NCBI GenBank assembly: GCA_023512835.1
Contig: CM042088.1
Span: forward strand, 44,532,771-44,596,770
Source of the DNA: Taxillus chinensis
Taxonomy: Eukaryota > Streptophyta > Magnoliopsida > Santalales > Loranthaceae
Reading direction: 5' to 3'
Length of the DNA: 64,000 bases
Part shown: piece after piece, positions 25,322 through 40,628 of the stretch
Layout: every line of letters begins with the position of its first letter
Position numbering within the stretch: the first letter of the stretch is position 1
Program-made: the position numbers and the translations under genes
Notes under the pieces: model-generated
What the model saw: the letters and a program-made list of their open reading frames with translations, nothing else
Databases searched by the model: none
What the model was told of the DNA's origin: nothing

Positions 25322-27551
25322 ATGGCGTTTTCGATCGCAAAGGCTCTGATCTCTTTTATCTTCGCTGCGATCTTCGTCTCTTCGGCGCTCGCGAGCTCGG
25401 AGGTTCCATTCATCGTCGCGCACAAGAAGGCCAGCCTCACCAGGCTCAAATCTGGAGCCGAACGAGTGTCGATCTCCATTGATGTCTACAACCAAGGATC
25501 TGCGTACGTTCTCCGCAGTTCAATATTTCCTGTTCTAAGTGCGAGTGTTTGATATGTTGTTTTTGGTGGATTTGAATTGGGTTTATGAGATTTTGTTTCG
25601 AATGTTTTAAACTTTACGTTATATAGAGCGAATCTACAGGTTTTAGAGATATTTTAATGATTGTTGGTTTGAATATGCGATCAGTGTTTTGGTGAATTGT
25701 ATATACTCTTTGTTTGTCAATGTTTTTAATCCATTCCATGTATTGCATAAAAGTTTCTATCAAATGGCCTTGCCCAAGATTTTAAGTCTCCTAGTCTTCC
25801 ATAATCTGTGGGTTCATGGTATTGTTAGTAAACTCTGTGGGAGCTCATAGCCTATTGGGTGGTGACGACGCCCCGGGTTTGAGTCTTGTCTCCTTTAGAT
25901 ACTATTTACAACTTTCGGGGAAAGTTTTTTTTTTTTTTTTAAAATGAAAATAATGTGATATTGAATTGAGTGAAAAAGAAGTTCTTATTCCAGAAACAAC
26001 TCGTCCTTAATGCCTGTATCGACTTTCTCCTTTGAGTTGTTTTTATTATCATTCATTGTATTTGTTTTCATAATATACATGAAAGAATAGTTTCTGATCG
26101 TTCATATGATTAAGCGATTTTACTAGTTGCTGTTTTATGTTTTTTTGGTGGCTTAATAGCCTGCTGGTTACAATATGGCTTGTCACTATTTACAATATAG
26201 CCTGCCGGTTACAATATGGTCTCATCTTCTGACTCTACTTTTTTGGATTCCTTATTCCATATGGCTTGTCACTATTGTTGTCATCTAGTTACAAGTTCAA
26301 GATTAGTAATCTATGATAGAATACTATTTTGAAGTACATTGATTGTTTTTGCATGCACCCTAATTAGAGATTCCAACTCCCTGAAAAAAGTTCGACGAGT
26401 CCAACTCTTGATATTCACTGTTCATCTCCATTTGTTGTTGCCAAATTAGCTATTTCTATTGTGATACATTTTCCTGTGAAGAAATGATATTAGCTGTTCA
26501 AGTGATGATGTTGTGTACGTTCTTTGACAAACTAATGCAATGCTTTTTCTTCTTGTTATTTTTCAGGACTGCTTATGATGTGAGTCTTACAGATAATAGC
26601 TGGCCTCGAGATATGTTTAATATAGTCAGTGGTAACACTTCAAAGTCATGGGAAAGGCTTGATGCGTGAGTTTCATTTTGTACTGATACAAATATTTATC
26701 TTTGATATACTCTGATACAAATAGTCAGTCTACATTGCTTTATTGTTTTTGTTCTTTTTCGTTCCCTAAATGTTCTGTTTCATTTTATTGTCAGTGGTGC
26801 TTCTCTTTTACACTCATTTGAACTTGAATCCCAAGTGAAAGGAATGTATCATGGGGCACCTGCTGTCATCACATTCCGCATCCCCACAAAAGCAGCTCTT
26901 CAGGTTAAATAGTTGACTCATGTTTGATTACTTCTGTGAAACTATGTCAAGGATTTCTCATATTATTTTATTGCCCCTATTTCTTGCAGGAGGCATATTC
27001 CACGCCAACTTTGCCACTAGATATCCTTGCAGATAGACCCCCTGAGAAGAAATTTGAGTTGGTCAGTTAACAAACCAACTAATTATTTTTTTCACTGCTA
27101 TTATTGTTTATTTACTGACTTGAATTGCTGTTATGATGTCATGTAATCATCTCCGCTGGTGGCCATAATTCTTGAAGGCTAAGGTAGCCCTTTTTTTTAT
27201 CGTTATTAATCTCATTTTTCCTTTTTATTTATTTATTTATTACACTATCGTTGTGGCGTCAGTTAGAACTTTTATTTCGGTCTTGGTGTCTTTTGGGGCC
27301 CAAACATTTGGAACCATGTAAAAATGAACATTCTCAAGCATTTTTTGGCTTATTGGATGGAGCAAAAAAGCCACTTCGTTTTCTTGTCAATACATTATAC
27401 AATCTGATATATCCTACGTATTTATGCCATGCAGAGGTTGCTTGCAAAATATGGATCCCAAATATCCGTGTTATCCATTGTTGTGTTGTTTGTCTACCTG
27501 GTCGCGTCCCCGCCAAAATCCACGCCTGGGAAGAGCAAGAAGAAGCGTTAA
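25322..27551 (+). CDS. Translocon-associated protein beta subunit (TRAP-beta/SSR2)
   Basis: Five exons (25322-25503, 26567-26665, 26795-26903, 26990-27061, 27435-27551) with GT-AG introns give 192 residues. Residues 1-24 form a cleavable signal peptide (FIFAAIFVSSALA). The lumenal domain follows, with the family phrases VYNQGSATAYDVSL, MFNIVSGNTSKSWERLDAG and GAPAVITFRIP. A single membrane helix (ISVLSIVVLFVYLVAS, about residues 161-176) precedes a basic tail ending KSKKKR, facing the cytosol. TRAP-beta is part of the ER heterotetramer next to the Sec61 translocon that helps translocation of some precursors. Size and architecture are normal for plants. The first intron (25504-26566) holds a SINE-like fragment. 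Confidence 0.93.
25840..25940 (+). mobile_element. Possible SINE fragment in TRAP-beta intron 1
   Basis: The segment carries a box-A-like TAGCCTATTGGGTGG at 25848-25862 and a box-B-like GGGTTTGAGTCTTG at 25875-25888, then a short tail and a poly-T run (about 25925-25940). This resembles the head of a short tRNA-derived SINE. No target-site duplication could be identified. Confidence 0.4.
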
Positions 27552-28745
27552 CTGTTCTGATACCACCTGCAGTTTGCCATCTGATCTGATACCCAGAAGA
27601 AAGGAGTAGGACCTCATATGCCTAGGCAGTAGATGCTGCCCTAATTTATAACATTTTAATGTTAAACTCTTAGGACACTTGGTTGCTCGAGGCTGGGACG
27701 TGACATACAAATGTTTAGTGTTAGAACTTGTGTTTGTATGTTAGGTTATCTGCGTATCAATTTTGGATATTCTTTAAACACATTCGGTTGATGATTATTC
27801 CTTTAGCTGCTCTTTGAATTTATTTTGGATTTTCACAAGTTAAGCCTGAAAAACGTGCGCCAGGATTGCTTTAGTACACTTATCCAATTTAGGGTGAGAT
27901 GTGTTTTTTATAAACACATTCGGTTGATGATTATTCCGAAATGTAACAGTGTATTTATTGTGGATGTTTAGATTTTGGGATAATTGTTTTAAATTAATTA
28001 GAAGATTTATTTCTTATTAAGGCCGCGAGGCACTCCACAATGGTTTTGTTTAAAATTCGACTCCTTTTGTATATAACAAATTAGTGGATAAGCTCAAAAA
28101 TATTAAAAATGTGTCACTCGGTTCATTTGCTTTTGTTTCAAGCTTTTTCTATAATTTTAAAACACACACACACACACACCCACACGCATATATATAATCT
28201 GTTGAGTTCATACATATATAAGTTCATACGACTGCCTCATGCTAGAAGCCAACATACAACCATTGATCACATACGGATACGGTTGATGCTGATGTATATT
28301 TAACGGCCATTTAATAATTTAAAAAAGGCTCCATTTGTTGTGCAGGGTACATCAGCAGCTGCAATTTGTGAATCCGAAGACTTAAACAATCTGCATAAAT
28401 ATAAAGATAAAATAGCTACAAATCAGTACGCCAGTATCCATCCACCCCCATGAACATAAAACAACAATAACAGAAGCCTAACACACTATTCGTGACTAGT
28501 AGTACAACAGCCCTTTTACCAGAGAGCATTTAGCAGAGGCAGAAAAGGAGCACTCTTCAAGAATGGTTTTTCCCCTCAGTTAGGAGCCAGTCTTTGATGC
28601 CTCCGATGATCTCTCTGGTGGGACAAGACAACACCACACCAGTGGAAGACATTGGAATGTGCATGTTGGCCTTCTCTCCCAAGTTCTGGTTGGAGAGGCA
28701 TTCATTCACATGCGGAGCAAAGACTGAATTCTTTAAACACAGCAG
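27552..28745. other. Convergent intergenic region
   Basis: TRAP-beta (+) and the auxin receptor (-) converge here, so it should hold both 3' UTRs. A 27-bp perfect direct repeat occurs at 27775-27801 and 27911-27937. A CA dinucleotide run is at about 28161-28179. No additional gene is seen. Confidence 0.6.
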
Positions 28746-31700
28746 CTACAGGGTCTGCACAAAATTCGGAGCATCTATTCTTGGTCTAACCAGGGTCCGG
28801 TACAAGTACATCTTCTCTACGCTTTGTCCCTCCGAGGAATGACAATCCATCTGATTGTTTTCATCTATAATCTCCACGTTCAGCATGGGCATCTCCCTTG
28901 CAAGTCTCCTGCAGCCACCAAGAGTAATGCTACACGACGACATCCAAAGGGATCGCATTGTTTCATACTTTCCCACACCTGCCAGAAGTGCCTCATCACC
29001 GAATGGGCTGTCCCTTATCTCCAACTTCCTCAGCTTCTTACACCCATTTAACACAGAGAGCATGCCCCTGTCAGTCTTCCCAGCAAAAGCAACCGAAAGC
29101 ATTTCAAGCTGCTTGGCGTACGTTCCAATATAGTGAAAAACCTCATCGGTTAGAAAGCCAGACATTGACAACCGTCTAAGGCTTTTGCATGACTCCACTA
29201 TGGCTCCAAAGCCTTTATCCAGCGACTGCATGGTTACAGCATCAGGGCTTATGGGGTTAAGTATGCACAGCCTAAAGCGGATGAAGTTGGGGCAATTCTT
29301 AGCTACAGTAATTAGAGCATCATTAGTCATCTGCTCACAGAAGTATAGCAATGAAGTCAGCTTTGGGCAGCCAAAGGATATGGCAACAAGACCCTCCTCT
29401 GTTACAGACGAATTCCCAACCTCAAAAGGATCAGATGGGAAAACCCTCAACTCTTGTAGTTCACAGCAAGCAGAAGCCACAACGGCAAGACCTTGGTCTC
29501 CAATGCAGTCCAGGACCTGCAGATAGACCAAACCTTGTCAACCATTTCAGTTAAAAAGATGGGCGTAAATAGAAATTATTTTCAGCATGAGCATGTTCTT
29601 AGGATCATACCCATAGGCGCTGAAGATTTTTACAGTAACTAATCAACCTTGTAAGTTCGGTGCCAGGAATTCCTGGTGCATAGCTCAAGTTCAAGGAAGT
29701 CAAGCTCGAGCAAATCAGGTAAACAGCTGGCAAGCACAAAGGGGAAACCTCCAAAAACCCTGAAAGGCTCCTAATGGATTTACACTTCCGAAAAGTACTT
29801 TCCAGTTTGACATAGGATTCAGAATTCGAATTATGCACATAAGAACCTACACCTAAGTCCACCAGCTGAGGAGCCCGAGCCAGAATTTTTTGAAGAGCGT
29901 CAAAGGGCACTGCACGGTTCAACTTCAAACTCCTTAGATTAGGAGATCTTGCAACTAGTCTCACAAGAGCTGCCAAATTAACTTCTCCTTTGAGGCATGC
30001 AAAATTTAGAGAGACAAGTGATGTACAACTTTCAGGAAAGCAGCTAAGCCAATGTCCTCTCCGATCCTCAACTTCATTTTCTTGCAAGTCAAGCTCCTTA
30101 AGAAACCTAAAAGAAAAGCAAACAACAACGGTGATTTCAAGTACAATTAGAACTTGATTGATACTAAGACCTAATATCCAGGTAATGAAACCCACCAGGT
30201 CAACGTTTCATTACAGTCCCAAGAACAAATTGATTGACAAAGGCAGGAAAAAAAATCTAACCAAAAAAATAATAAAAATAGTAATAATAAAATGACAGAA
30301 TAACAGAAAGCAACAAAGAAACTTCATGAGAGGACAATCATCTCAGTTATATACAAAACTTCTTAAAAGCCCATCAATGTGATTTTTACATCAATTGCAA
30401 AGTCTATATTTTCAGATCCTCTGGACGTGAGAGCAATGGTACATCTACAAAGAGAATAGGTCATCAGTAATCGACAATGGAATTCAATTAGTTTGTTTGC
30501 ATCATAGCAGAACAAAACTAGCCACAAAACTAGAAGATATTAATGGGGATTCCAATTGACATGCGCTGAATGGCAATTCAAGCATAGAAGTGCTTCAAAT
30601 CCAATTGATAACTTAGTCAATGGAAATACAGCAGTCAGCAAACTCAAAAAAAATAAAAACAATAAAAATAAAAACCCAACAAAATATGCGTATCTGATAT
30701 TTATGCCAAACAGTAGTCAGAGCTTGAAGCGTTCAGCATACCATACATAACGTAGCCAGTCCAAAAAAACCAGCAGCAATATCTGATACGTCCATGACAA
30801 TACAGCTAAAATAGAAATCCTCCAACTAGTAATCAGAGCTTGAAGTGATCATCGTTCGATACAGAGCCAACCCAAAAACAAGTATAAGTCCATAAACCAA
30901 ACCAAACCAAACAGCCTTAATCCCAATTGAGGCTCCAGAAAGTTAAAATTCTATTTCATATTATTTGCTTCCACCTCCATCCAATCCAAGTCTTTTTTTT
31001 TTAATCTTGTTCAAAGCATCCGATAGTAATTTCATTGCCTTTCAAATTTCAACTAACAATAAATTAAACTGCTCGGTGTGCGAAAAAGAAAAAAAAACAC
31101 CCAGGAAACGATACATACAAAACAAACGGTTACCTGACCCAAGAAGTCTACTTTAACTTCTAACCAAAGAATGAAAATACCAGCAATTAGCCACCAACCA
31201 TTATGCGAGCAGCAACTACGTAATATAAATAACAGCAATAACTTAAGAAATTGTATGGTAAGAGAAGAGAGAGCAGGGTTGAGAAGCTAGCTAGATGAAC
31301 AAAACAGAGACACCAAACCCACCCACCTACAGTTGGACGCTATGGCGGCGAGGCCGTCTGTGGTGAAACCTTCACAGCTCACAAGAACCAAAGACTTGAA
31401 GTTGGGAAAGGACCGGGAGAGGAGCTCCAGACCATCATCGGACAGGACCATACGCTTCAAGCGAAGCTCCTCCATGGAAGGGCAGTGCCTGGAGAGGACT
31501 TCAATCCATGGATCCACAAAGCCTCCCCAGTCGCCAGGGACCAAATTGAAGTCCGCGAAATGGGGCTTCCCTTTCAGCACAATCGCCTTCAGCCTGGGAA
31601 ACCTCTCCGCCACTCTCTCCGGATCGATCGCGTAACAATTGCCTATGAACACCTTTTCCCTGCTGTAGCTCTCCACCTTGAACCACGATTTGCACACCAG

Positions 31701-31787
31701 AGACACCGCGTTCCTGTCTCGCTGCGAATCCAGGAAATCAAACACCAGCTCCAGAACCTCATCCGGGAAACAATTCATGCTCACCAT
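28746..31787 (-). CDS. AFB2: TIR1/AFB auxin receptor F-box protein, AFB2/AFB3 type
   Basis: Three exons on the minus strand (31787-31327, 30106-29611, 29516-28746), with the intron positions usual for TIR1/AFB genes, give 575 residues. The N-terminal F-box ([19 protein letters not shown]) binds ASK/SKP1, and leucine-rich repeats follow. Ligand-pocket landmarks are present: [25 protein letters not shown] and [11 protein letters not shown]. The C-terminus is [18 protein letters not shown]. The protein is the auxin-binding subunit of an SCF ubiquitin ligase and degrades Aux/IAA repressors in the nucleus. Sequence ([17 protein letters not shown]) is closer to AFB2/AFB3 than TIR1, although a sister AFB6 clade cannot be excluded. 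The start could be 31832, 31787 or 31778; homologues begin MN-FPDEV, so 31778-31787 is favoured. A miR393 site lies in exon 3. Confidence 0.93.
28943..28964 (-). promoter_or_regulatory. miR393 target site in the auxin-receptor mRNA
   Basis: The plus strand here reads TCCAAAGGGATCGCATTG then TTTC; the first 18 bases match miR393, so the mRNA on the minus strand is complementary to the microRNA through the seed and cleavage region. The site falls within the codons for [10 protein letters not shown], the same place as in Arabidopsis TIR1/AFB2/AFB3. It predicts post-transcriptional cleavage and possibly secondary siRNA production. Confidence 0.9.
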
Positions 31788-31832
31788 GTCTTTTTCTTTT
31801 TTTGGGTTTCTCTTAAAATCGATCCGCGACAA

Positions 31833-32450
31833 CTTTCAATTGATAAAAAAGGAAAAAAAAAAGGAAAAAAAACAAACAAACAAACAAACAGAGACCCGCA
31901 GGAAGGCCTTTTCCTGGGTGCTGGGAAATCTTGAAAATAAATAACTTAACGGAACAAATTAAGATTCTAACAACAACATTCGATTGGCAGAGGAAATATA
32001 AATTTAAAAAAAAAAAAAAACACACACACACACACACAAACAAACAGAGGTTTGCAGATCTTCTACGAGGAGGTTGGTCGGAATCTTCGAGAACAAAGAC
32101 CAGATCTCAGAAGGCGAGATTCCAGATTCGATACCCGAAATGGGTGGGAATTATTCTCGGATCGACATCTTAGGAATCCAAAAAAAAAAAAACAAGAAAA
32201 CGATGATTAAGGAAGCGAAAAATCGAACAGGGCAGAAGATCAAATAAATTCAAATTGACAGATCCGATGATCTAACTAAATTTTCTTAAAGCGGAAAATC
32301 TTCATTAAATTGAAAATTGGAGGAGAGAAGGATACCAAAGAAAATTGTTACATGATGAGACAGAGAAACACAAACCCACAAAGCAAATGAGCCCCCCCTC
32401 CCTCTCTCTCTCTCTCTCTCTCCCGTAGACGCACACTCATATGATATACA
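31833..32450 (-). other. Probable 5' leader/promoter of the auxin-receptor gene
   Basis: Upstream of the start on the minus strand lie purine runs, a CA tract (about 32020-32040) and a CT tract (32398-32422). No separate gene is visible. The transcription start is not determinable from sequence alone. Confidence 0.45.
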
Positions 32451-35400
32451 TGGAATATGAATATGACTCCGTACTGACTGTGTTAAAGCTTAAGCCACTG
32501 TCTTGGTTGACAGGTACAGGAACAGTGACACACGAATCTAAGCTAAACCATGGTTCATGCGTGACTGTGTCTGAGCTAACCGCGGTTCGCGGGAGCTCCG
32601 GATCCAACGGCTAGTGTCGGGTGACGAGTTGAATTTGGTGGGATCTGGGCCATTGGTCGCTAGTCAGCACTCAACAGTAACACCCAACGCGATGTGATGT
32701 GTGCACAAGGAAATCACGGGGTTAAATAGTAAAAAAAAAAAAAAAAAAACGGGAATTGAATCGGGGGCATGCATGTATGTACATCTTTAATCACTAGAAA
32801 ATCATTATAGATCAAAATTTGGGTATTAATTAATTAATAGGTTTTAACTTTGTGATCGTTAATCTCGGCTTAGAGATTAATTTGTACTTTTTTTAATAAA
32901 AAAATATTTGTCATATCGGCCAGCTGTCTCAACAGGGTTCTGCCACGTTTTTATATCGATTGTTTGTTTCAAACGTTGAAATGTCGAGCGCCGATTGGGC
33001 ATTTGGAAACAAATAATAATAATACAAGGCGTGTGAGATGATTCTACTTTTTTGTAAGTTTTTTTTTCACTTTTTAAAAAGCTTTTTTTTTTTAATTATG
33101 AATAATGTTTTACATTGGATCAATCGTGCAGGGACTTTATTTTAATTTATTGGGTATTTGAGGTCAAATAATACCCATTTTAAAATGGATAATGAATTTT
33201 ATTTGTTAATTATTTTTTTGAATTGGGGACTTTATTGGTTACCCAAACGTAATCATTCAGTGAAATAATTAAATATTATATTAGATTTATATATAAGAAT
33301 TTATTTTCAATATTTGTTTATCAAATTTATTATATAAAAAATATTATGTAATAAAAACAACAAGATAAAAATACTTAAACAAATTAACCGTTACTCGATG
33401 GGTATCGGGTTAGAATATGGATAAAGAAAACGTTACCACGACAAAAATGGGTTGGATTCAACTCGTCTCATACGTGACCCGCCCCTATGGCCCTATCCCA
33501 ATCACATATACTTTACATTCACTGTCTAATTTTTATATAAAAAAAAAATGAAGAGTTAATAATACTAACAATAAAAGGATTAACATACGGAAAAATAATC
33601 ACAATAAGCCATTCATGAAAAGACTAGTCTTTGCATTGGCTGGGTCAGGTCGAACTATTGTATCGGCCACATAGGTCATAAACTCCTAACCCAATCTCAA
33701 GGTAATACTAGCTAAGTCTCGGGAATATGTATGGTATTTTAATTTTTATTTTGATGGCTTATATTGGATTTTTTAATTTGTGATTATGTTCTAAATTTGA
33801 ATTCAATTGATCTAAATTCTCCATCGGATGCAAAAACTCATTATTATTTACCAGTAGTTTACAACCTTATTTTAACATTTTTATATTTAACTTAATAAAT
33901 TCATACATTTTAACGGGTGAATAAACTTAACATTCATTGTTTTATTTGGAAACAATGAATATTTTGCTGTTATTGCAAATTCGTAATATCCTGAAACAAA
34001 TGAAAATGGGAATTAAATAATAATCTAGATATATAATCACATAATTAATTTATTATTCAAATAATACAGACTATAAACTTGATTTAAATTTTTAGATAAA
34101 TACTATAAATTTATATTTCATGAATATAATTATTACAAATTACGATATTGCATTGGGTATAACTATAATTTTATACATTCATATCTAAATTGGTAAAATA
34201 AATAGTCATTAAAAATAGCAAATTTTGTTCAGGTTTACTATTTAGATCTCATAAAATTATTTTTTCAGTTGATCTTAGATCGAGTTATTAATCGATATAT
34301 GTTTTTTTCCTAAGTTCATCTATACAAACTAAAGTGTTTACTATATTTTGATGATAAGGTTTAAGTATATTTTGATGACTGCCCAGCAATATATGATATA
34401 GTTGTTGTCGTTGCTATTGTTGTTGTTGGCATCACTAGTGGAGGAGTTGGCGTTGGTGGCAAAGGTGTTAATTTCTCCTTCCATTTGGATCTCTACGAAA
34501 GTTTGTAGAATTCATTGATACCACTTATTAGATAATGGGAGATTAAGTAGATATCCTGAAAAAATGTGTTCGGAATACTTGAGCATCAAAGCAATGTTTG
34601 AGCCTTTTTGTAGTTTTCAAACTTCATAGCACATGTTCAGCATTGGCTCTCCAATCTTTGATCACATATTAAGCTTCATCCTTAAGCATATATTTGATCA
34701 CTTAAATCAAATTAAAAAAAATTTATCGAAAAAACTTAGTCTTTAGCTTTAACTTGTTTGTGCAACCTCTTTGAAATCTTTGATTCTTTTTGAAAATGTT
34801 ATATTTGTTCTAATAACATGAATTATACTTTAAATAAATATGCTTTTTCTAATTAAGTGATGCATTATCTGAAATACATTGATTCTTTTCAAGAAATCAA
34901 ATTATTTTTCAATTATGATGAAATCATTCCAAAAAAAAATAGTACGTTCTTATTGTTATCCAATTTAGTGTTTATTGGATTTACTTCTACGATAAGTTAA
35001 CTCATATTTCATATTAAAACTTAACAAATTCTACATATACCATGCAAACAAAGAATTTTCTTCAAAGCAACCAATTGAGTATGATTTGATGACACTTTCA
35101 AATTTAATAAATTTGATCAAACAGTTTTTTAAGACAAACATATGTGAATACGCAGATCTCGCGTCAAACAAGAGATTAAAAAAACGATCAAATTTTAAAA
35201 ATCAAAGCACACCTACAAACAAAGATTTGGAATATATCGTATATGCATATAGTACCTTAACTAATTCTGTGCTATTACGTATTTATTCTGCCCTTGAAGC
35301 TCAACCCAGGAAAAATTATTTAGTTTCAAGTCCTACACACCAAATCATCAAAATACTTGTGGTACATTACATAACCCGTTTTCAAAACTCGTACAATATT

Positions 35401-38400
35401 TGTATCCGTTATCCGCCCAAGCAAGTACTCACGGGCATGGGTACAGATTGATACGTCTACAAGTAATTAGAGTGTGAATGCAAACAAATAAGTGGAAAAA
35501 AAAAACACTAGCTGGTTACTCATATTGCGGCAGATCACCTAATATGTTTCATTAGTTTATATATTACAATTATTTTTTATTAATAAGACATTATTGTATT
35601 AATGAATATGAAGACAGATCATTTTAACATAAAACTCTGCATGTCTTGCAGGAGTTTTTTTATACAAAAAAAAAAAATCCATGGCCGTCTTTGGAAACCA
35701 TGGTAGACTATTTCCTATGAATTATTTTACCCCATCCTCAATTTGCTTCTTTAAATATTTAACTAAATGGAATGAAATAAAATAGATGCAAACATATGGT
35801 GGCATATGGCATTTTCAGTTTTAATTTTTAATAACGCGTGTTTGGCAGAAATCGGTGGGATATGGCTCCACTGGGCATTATTATGAAACCAAGAATCAAA
35901 CAATTGAGAGCGACAGCCACCGATAACCGATAATAAGTATTAAATAAAACGCATTTTTTCCTGGGCATTTTTCAAACCAGTACATCTAACATTAAAAAGC
36001 ACAAACCTTTCAACGCACCGAAAGCGACAAAGACGAAATATACACTTAAGAAGCAGCCAGTATTTGATGGTACCTAATGCGTAGGAAAGAACTAGGAAGC
36101 ACCTTGTATCCAACACAGGTGCTGCATTAATGTTGTGTGAGATGGGACGTCCCTTATCAGTTTAACATCCCAATCAGACATTGATAATGCCAGATAATTA
36201 ATTAATATACCGTAACTGTTTGAAACTAGTAAGCTAATTTGAGTGAAGTTTTGGCTCATCCTAATCTAAATGTCTTGGGGATGAAAAGTTGAGATGTTGC
36301 TTTCAGTCCATCATGACATTGGAACATCACGCACATGGCTGTTGTTGTTTTCCAGAGGAAAAAAGAAGAGGAAATAGAACATAAATGTAATTTAGTATGA
36401 CATGGTTTGGGGACCAGGAAAGGGCATAAAACCACGCCACAAAAACTTGGACAAAATAATTTGAAAGATGTGGACCAGTTAAGGGCATACGACCACACCA
36501 CAACAATTGTCCAAATTGTCCAACCTCAGCTCTCTACTAATTTCAACCAGACAATAGAAAGAGGAAGCTTCCATTGGGTCTTGCAGCATACAAGAAAGAG
36601 AATACCAAATTCTAAACAAAGGCAAACATAATAGGGTGTCCAAGATTGATTTTTGCCCGGGAAGTGCTTTTCGGATTCAGTGGGCAAAACTGTGTTTTTT
36701 AAGAGGTCTGGTTTAACTTTGTGTACATAGGATCATCCATATGTGGGTAGGATTTTATATGGTCAACCAGTGCCAATCTGAGCCAGTAACGTATGATAGA
36801 GGCCCCATGTGGTCGAATACTTTTCACTTTGATTGAACATTGTGAGAAGTAGTGTCCATAATGCTGTTAAATCCTAAGATGTAGATCTCACTTTGCTTGA
36901 TGCATCATGAACCAAGCATTGACTGATAGAAAAGACAAGCTTTAATGGGCAACCAAAACAATGAGACTTTTGACTACTTTATGAGGCCCAGCAGGCCCAG
37001 GCAATTTGAACACACAACGCAGCGCAGCTGTCAACTCAAGTCTTAGTAGATACAATTATTAGAAGAAGAAAAATGAAGGAAGAAAGAGAGGATAGAACTG
37101 CAGAGAGATTAACTATCCTCCACCAACCAACCAGCTGGTGCCTGCAGGAGTTGTTTATGTGCACAGTACACATAAAATTCATATAAAAGAATGTTCTGGA
37201 GCTTTCACCAGAAAGCATTTGATGAATATGTATGCAGTACACAAAAATTCGAGTTAAAGAATGTTTTGGGGCTTTCACCAATAAGCATTTGATGAATAGT
37301 CGATAGTTATTCGTGTATACAGTACACAAAAATTCAAATAAAAGAATGTGTTGGAGCTGTTCGACAGTAAGCATCGAATGAATAGCTTTCATGTATACAG
37401 TACAAACAAGACAGAAAAGAATTTTTTGAAGCTTACACAGTAAGCATTTGATGAATAGCTTTCAAACAATAGTATCTATGTATCATCTTGTTCCAAGCTA
37501 ACAGACCTGACCCCAAGCCACATATTTTGTGAACTCATGGCCGAACACGTCATACGTGTTTTCTTTTCATTTTTTAAGTTTAAATAAACAATTTTAAAAT
37601 AATGAATGGGAGGCAAACAACAGCCACAACACTACACCTTCATTGCATCTCCCCTATTCAGTAGGCAAGCTTTCTTTGCTAGTTTTAGGTAGAAACAAAT
37701 TAGACGTCAATCGCATGCATAAACGTGCAAAAGGTTCAAGCATAATCATACAACCACTGCTCCTAACACCCAGAACACGGAGGGGCTATACATGCGGAAG
37801 GATTGCAGGCACAATGATCGCATGTTTGCATAAGCTAGTGCTCAAAGTTCACGTATGGATACTTAAATTGCTGGGACCTAACTTAAAGTACATAATGATT
37901 GAGATAAATCGTTAACAGGTAAATATTTATAGACAAAAGAGGGATCGAATGAAAAAAAACATCAACCGAATCGATGATCAGACTTGAAAGTTACAAGCCC
38001 AGAGGCCACGCAACCAACATACGCGAGCCTCTTTAACCTTTTAAGTCTTTTTTGGGTGGCGGCGAAATCGTAGCCCTGAATTATTTGAATCTTTTCACGC
38101 TTTTACATTAAGCTTTCAAAACTCAATCTCTCTGATTCAATACCATGTCAAGAACGAAATTAAGGAAAAATACATGGAATAGATCTTTATCCCACCTCTT
38201 ACTTCTGACTTCAACGGTAGACTTGAGAGATAATAAAATTATCTCAAAGATTAAAGACTAAACCTTCAATAAAACACGCGTAATAGAATCCACACTAAAA
38301 AAAGTGACCATTTCAACTGGAGGACAAAACTAACTTGAATCCATATGAAAAGAGCAGTGAAATGCACCACCAGTCCTCCAATTAAGTTCATCTTAATAAG

Positions 38401-38401
38401 T
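32451..38401. other. Large intergenic region, no gene recognised
   Basis: About 6 kb holds no exon chain or recognisable protein. The longest open frame (35086-35451, plus) is 121 codons of unremarkable composition without known similarity. The main structure is the diverged tandem repeat at 37.16-37.47 kb. Confidence 0.6.
37164..37470. repeat. Diverged tandem repeat, four copies of about 71-85 bp
   Basis: Copies begin at CAGTAC at positions 37164, 37235, 37320 and 37398. Each carries the order CAGTACA, AAAGAAT, a CTT.CAC segment, then AAGCATTTGATGAATA (third copy AAGCATCGAATGAATA). The unit length varies because the spacer after GATGAATA differs. It is not coding and resembles a small minisatellite. 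Confidence 0.8.

Positions 38402-40628
<2,227 letters not shown>

Noticed and set aside
27251..27589. A 112-codon plus-strand frame near the TRAP-beta 3' end
   Set aside because: It overlaps the true last exon in a different frame; the TRAP-beta frame there encodes the expected membrane helix and basic tail.
34380..34560. Possible retrotransposon fragment (repeated GTTGTTG and text near GATACCACTTATTAG)
   Set aside because: No reverse transcriptase, integrase or protease motif could be read, and no paired long terminal repeats were seen.
35086..35451. A 121-codon plus-strand frame in the large spacer
   Set aside because: No recognisable domain, no exon context, and AT-rich composition consistent with chance.
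37036..37392. A 118-codon minus-strand frame with internal repetition
   Set aside because: The repetition comes from the tandem DNA repeat; there is no protein family and unit lengths are not multiples of three.
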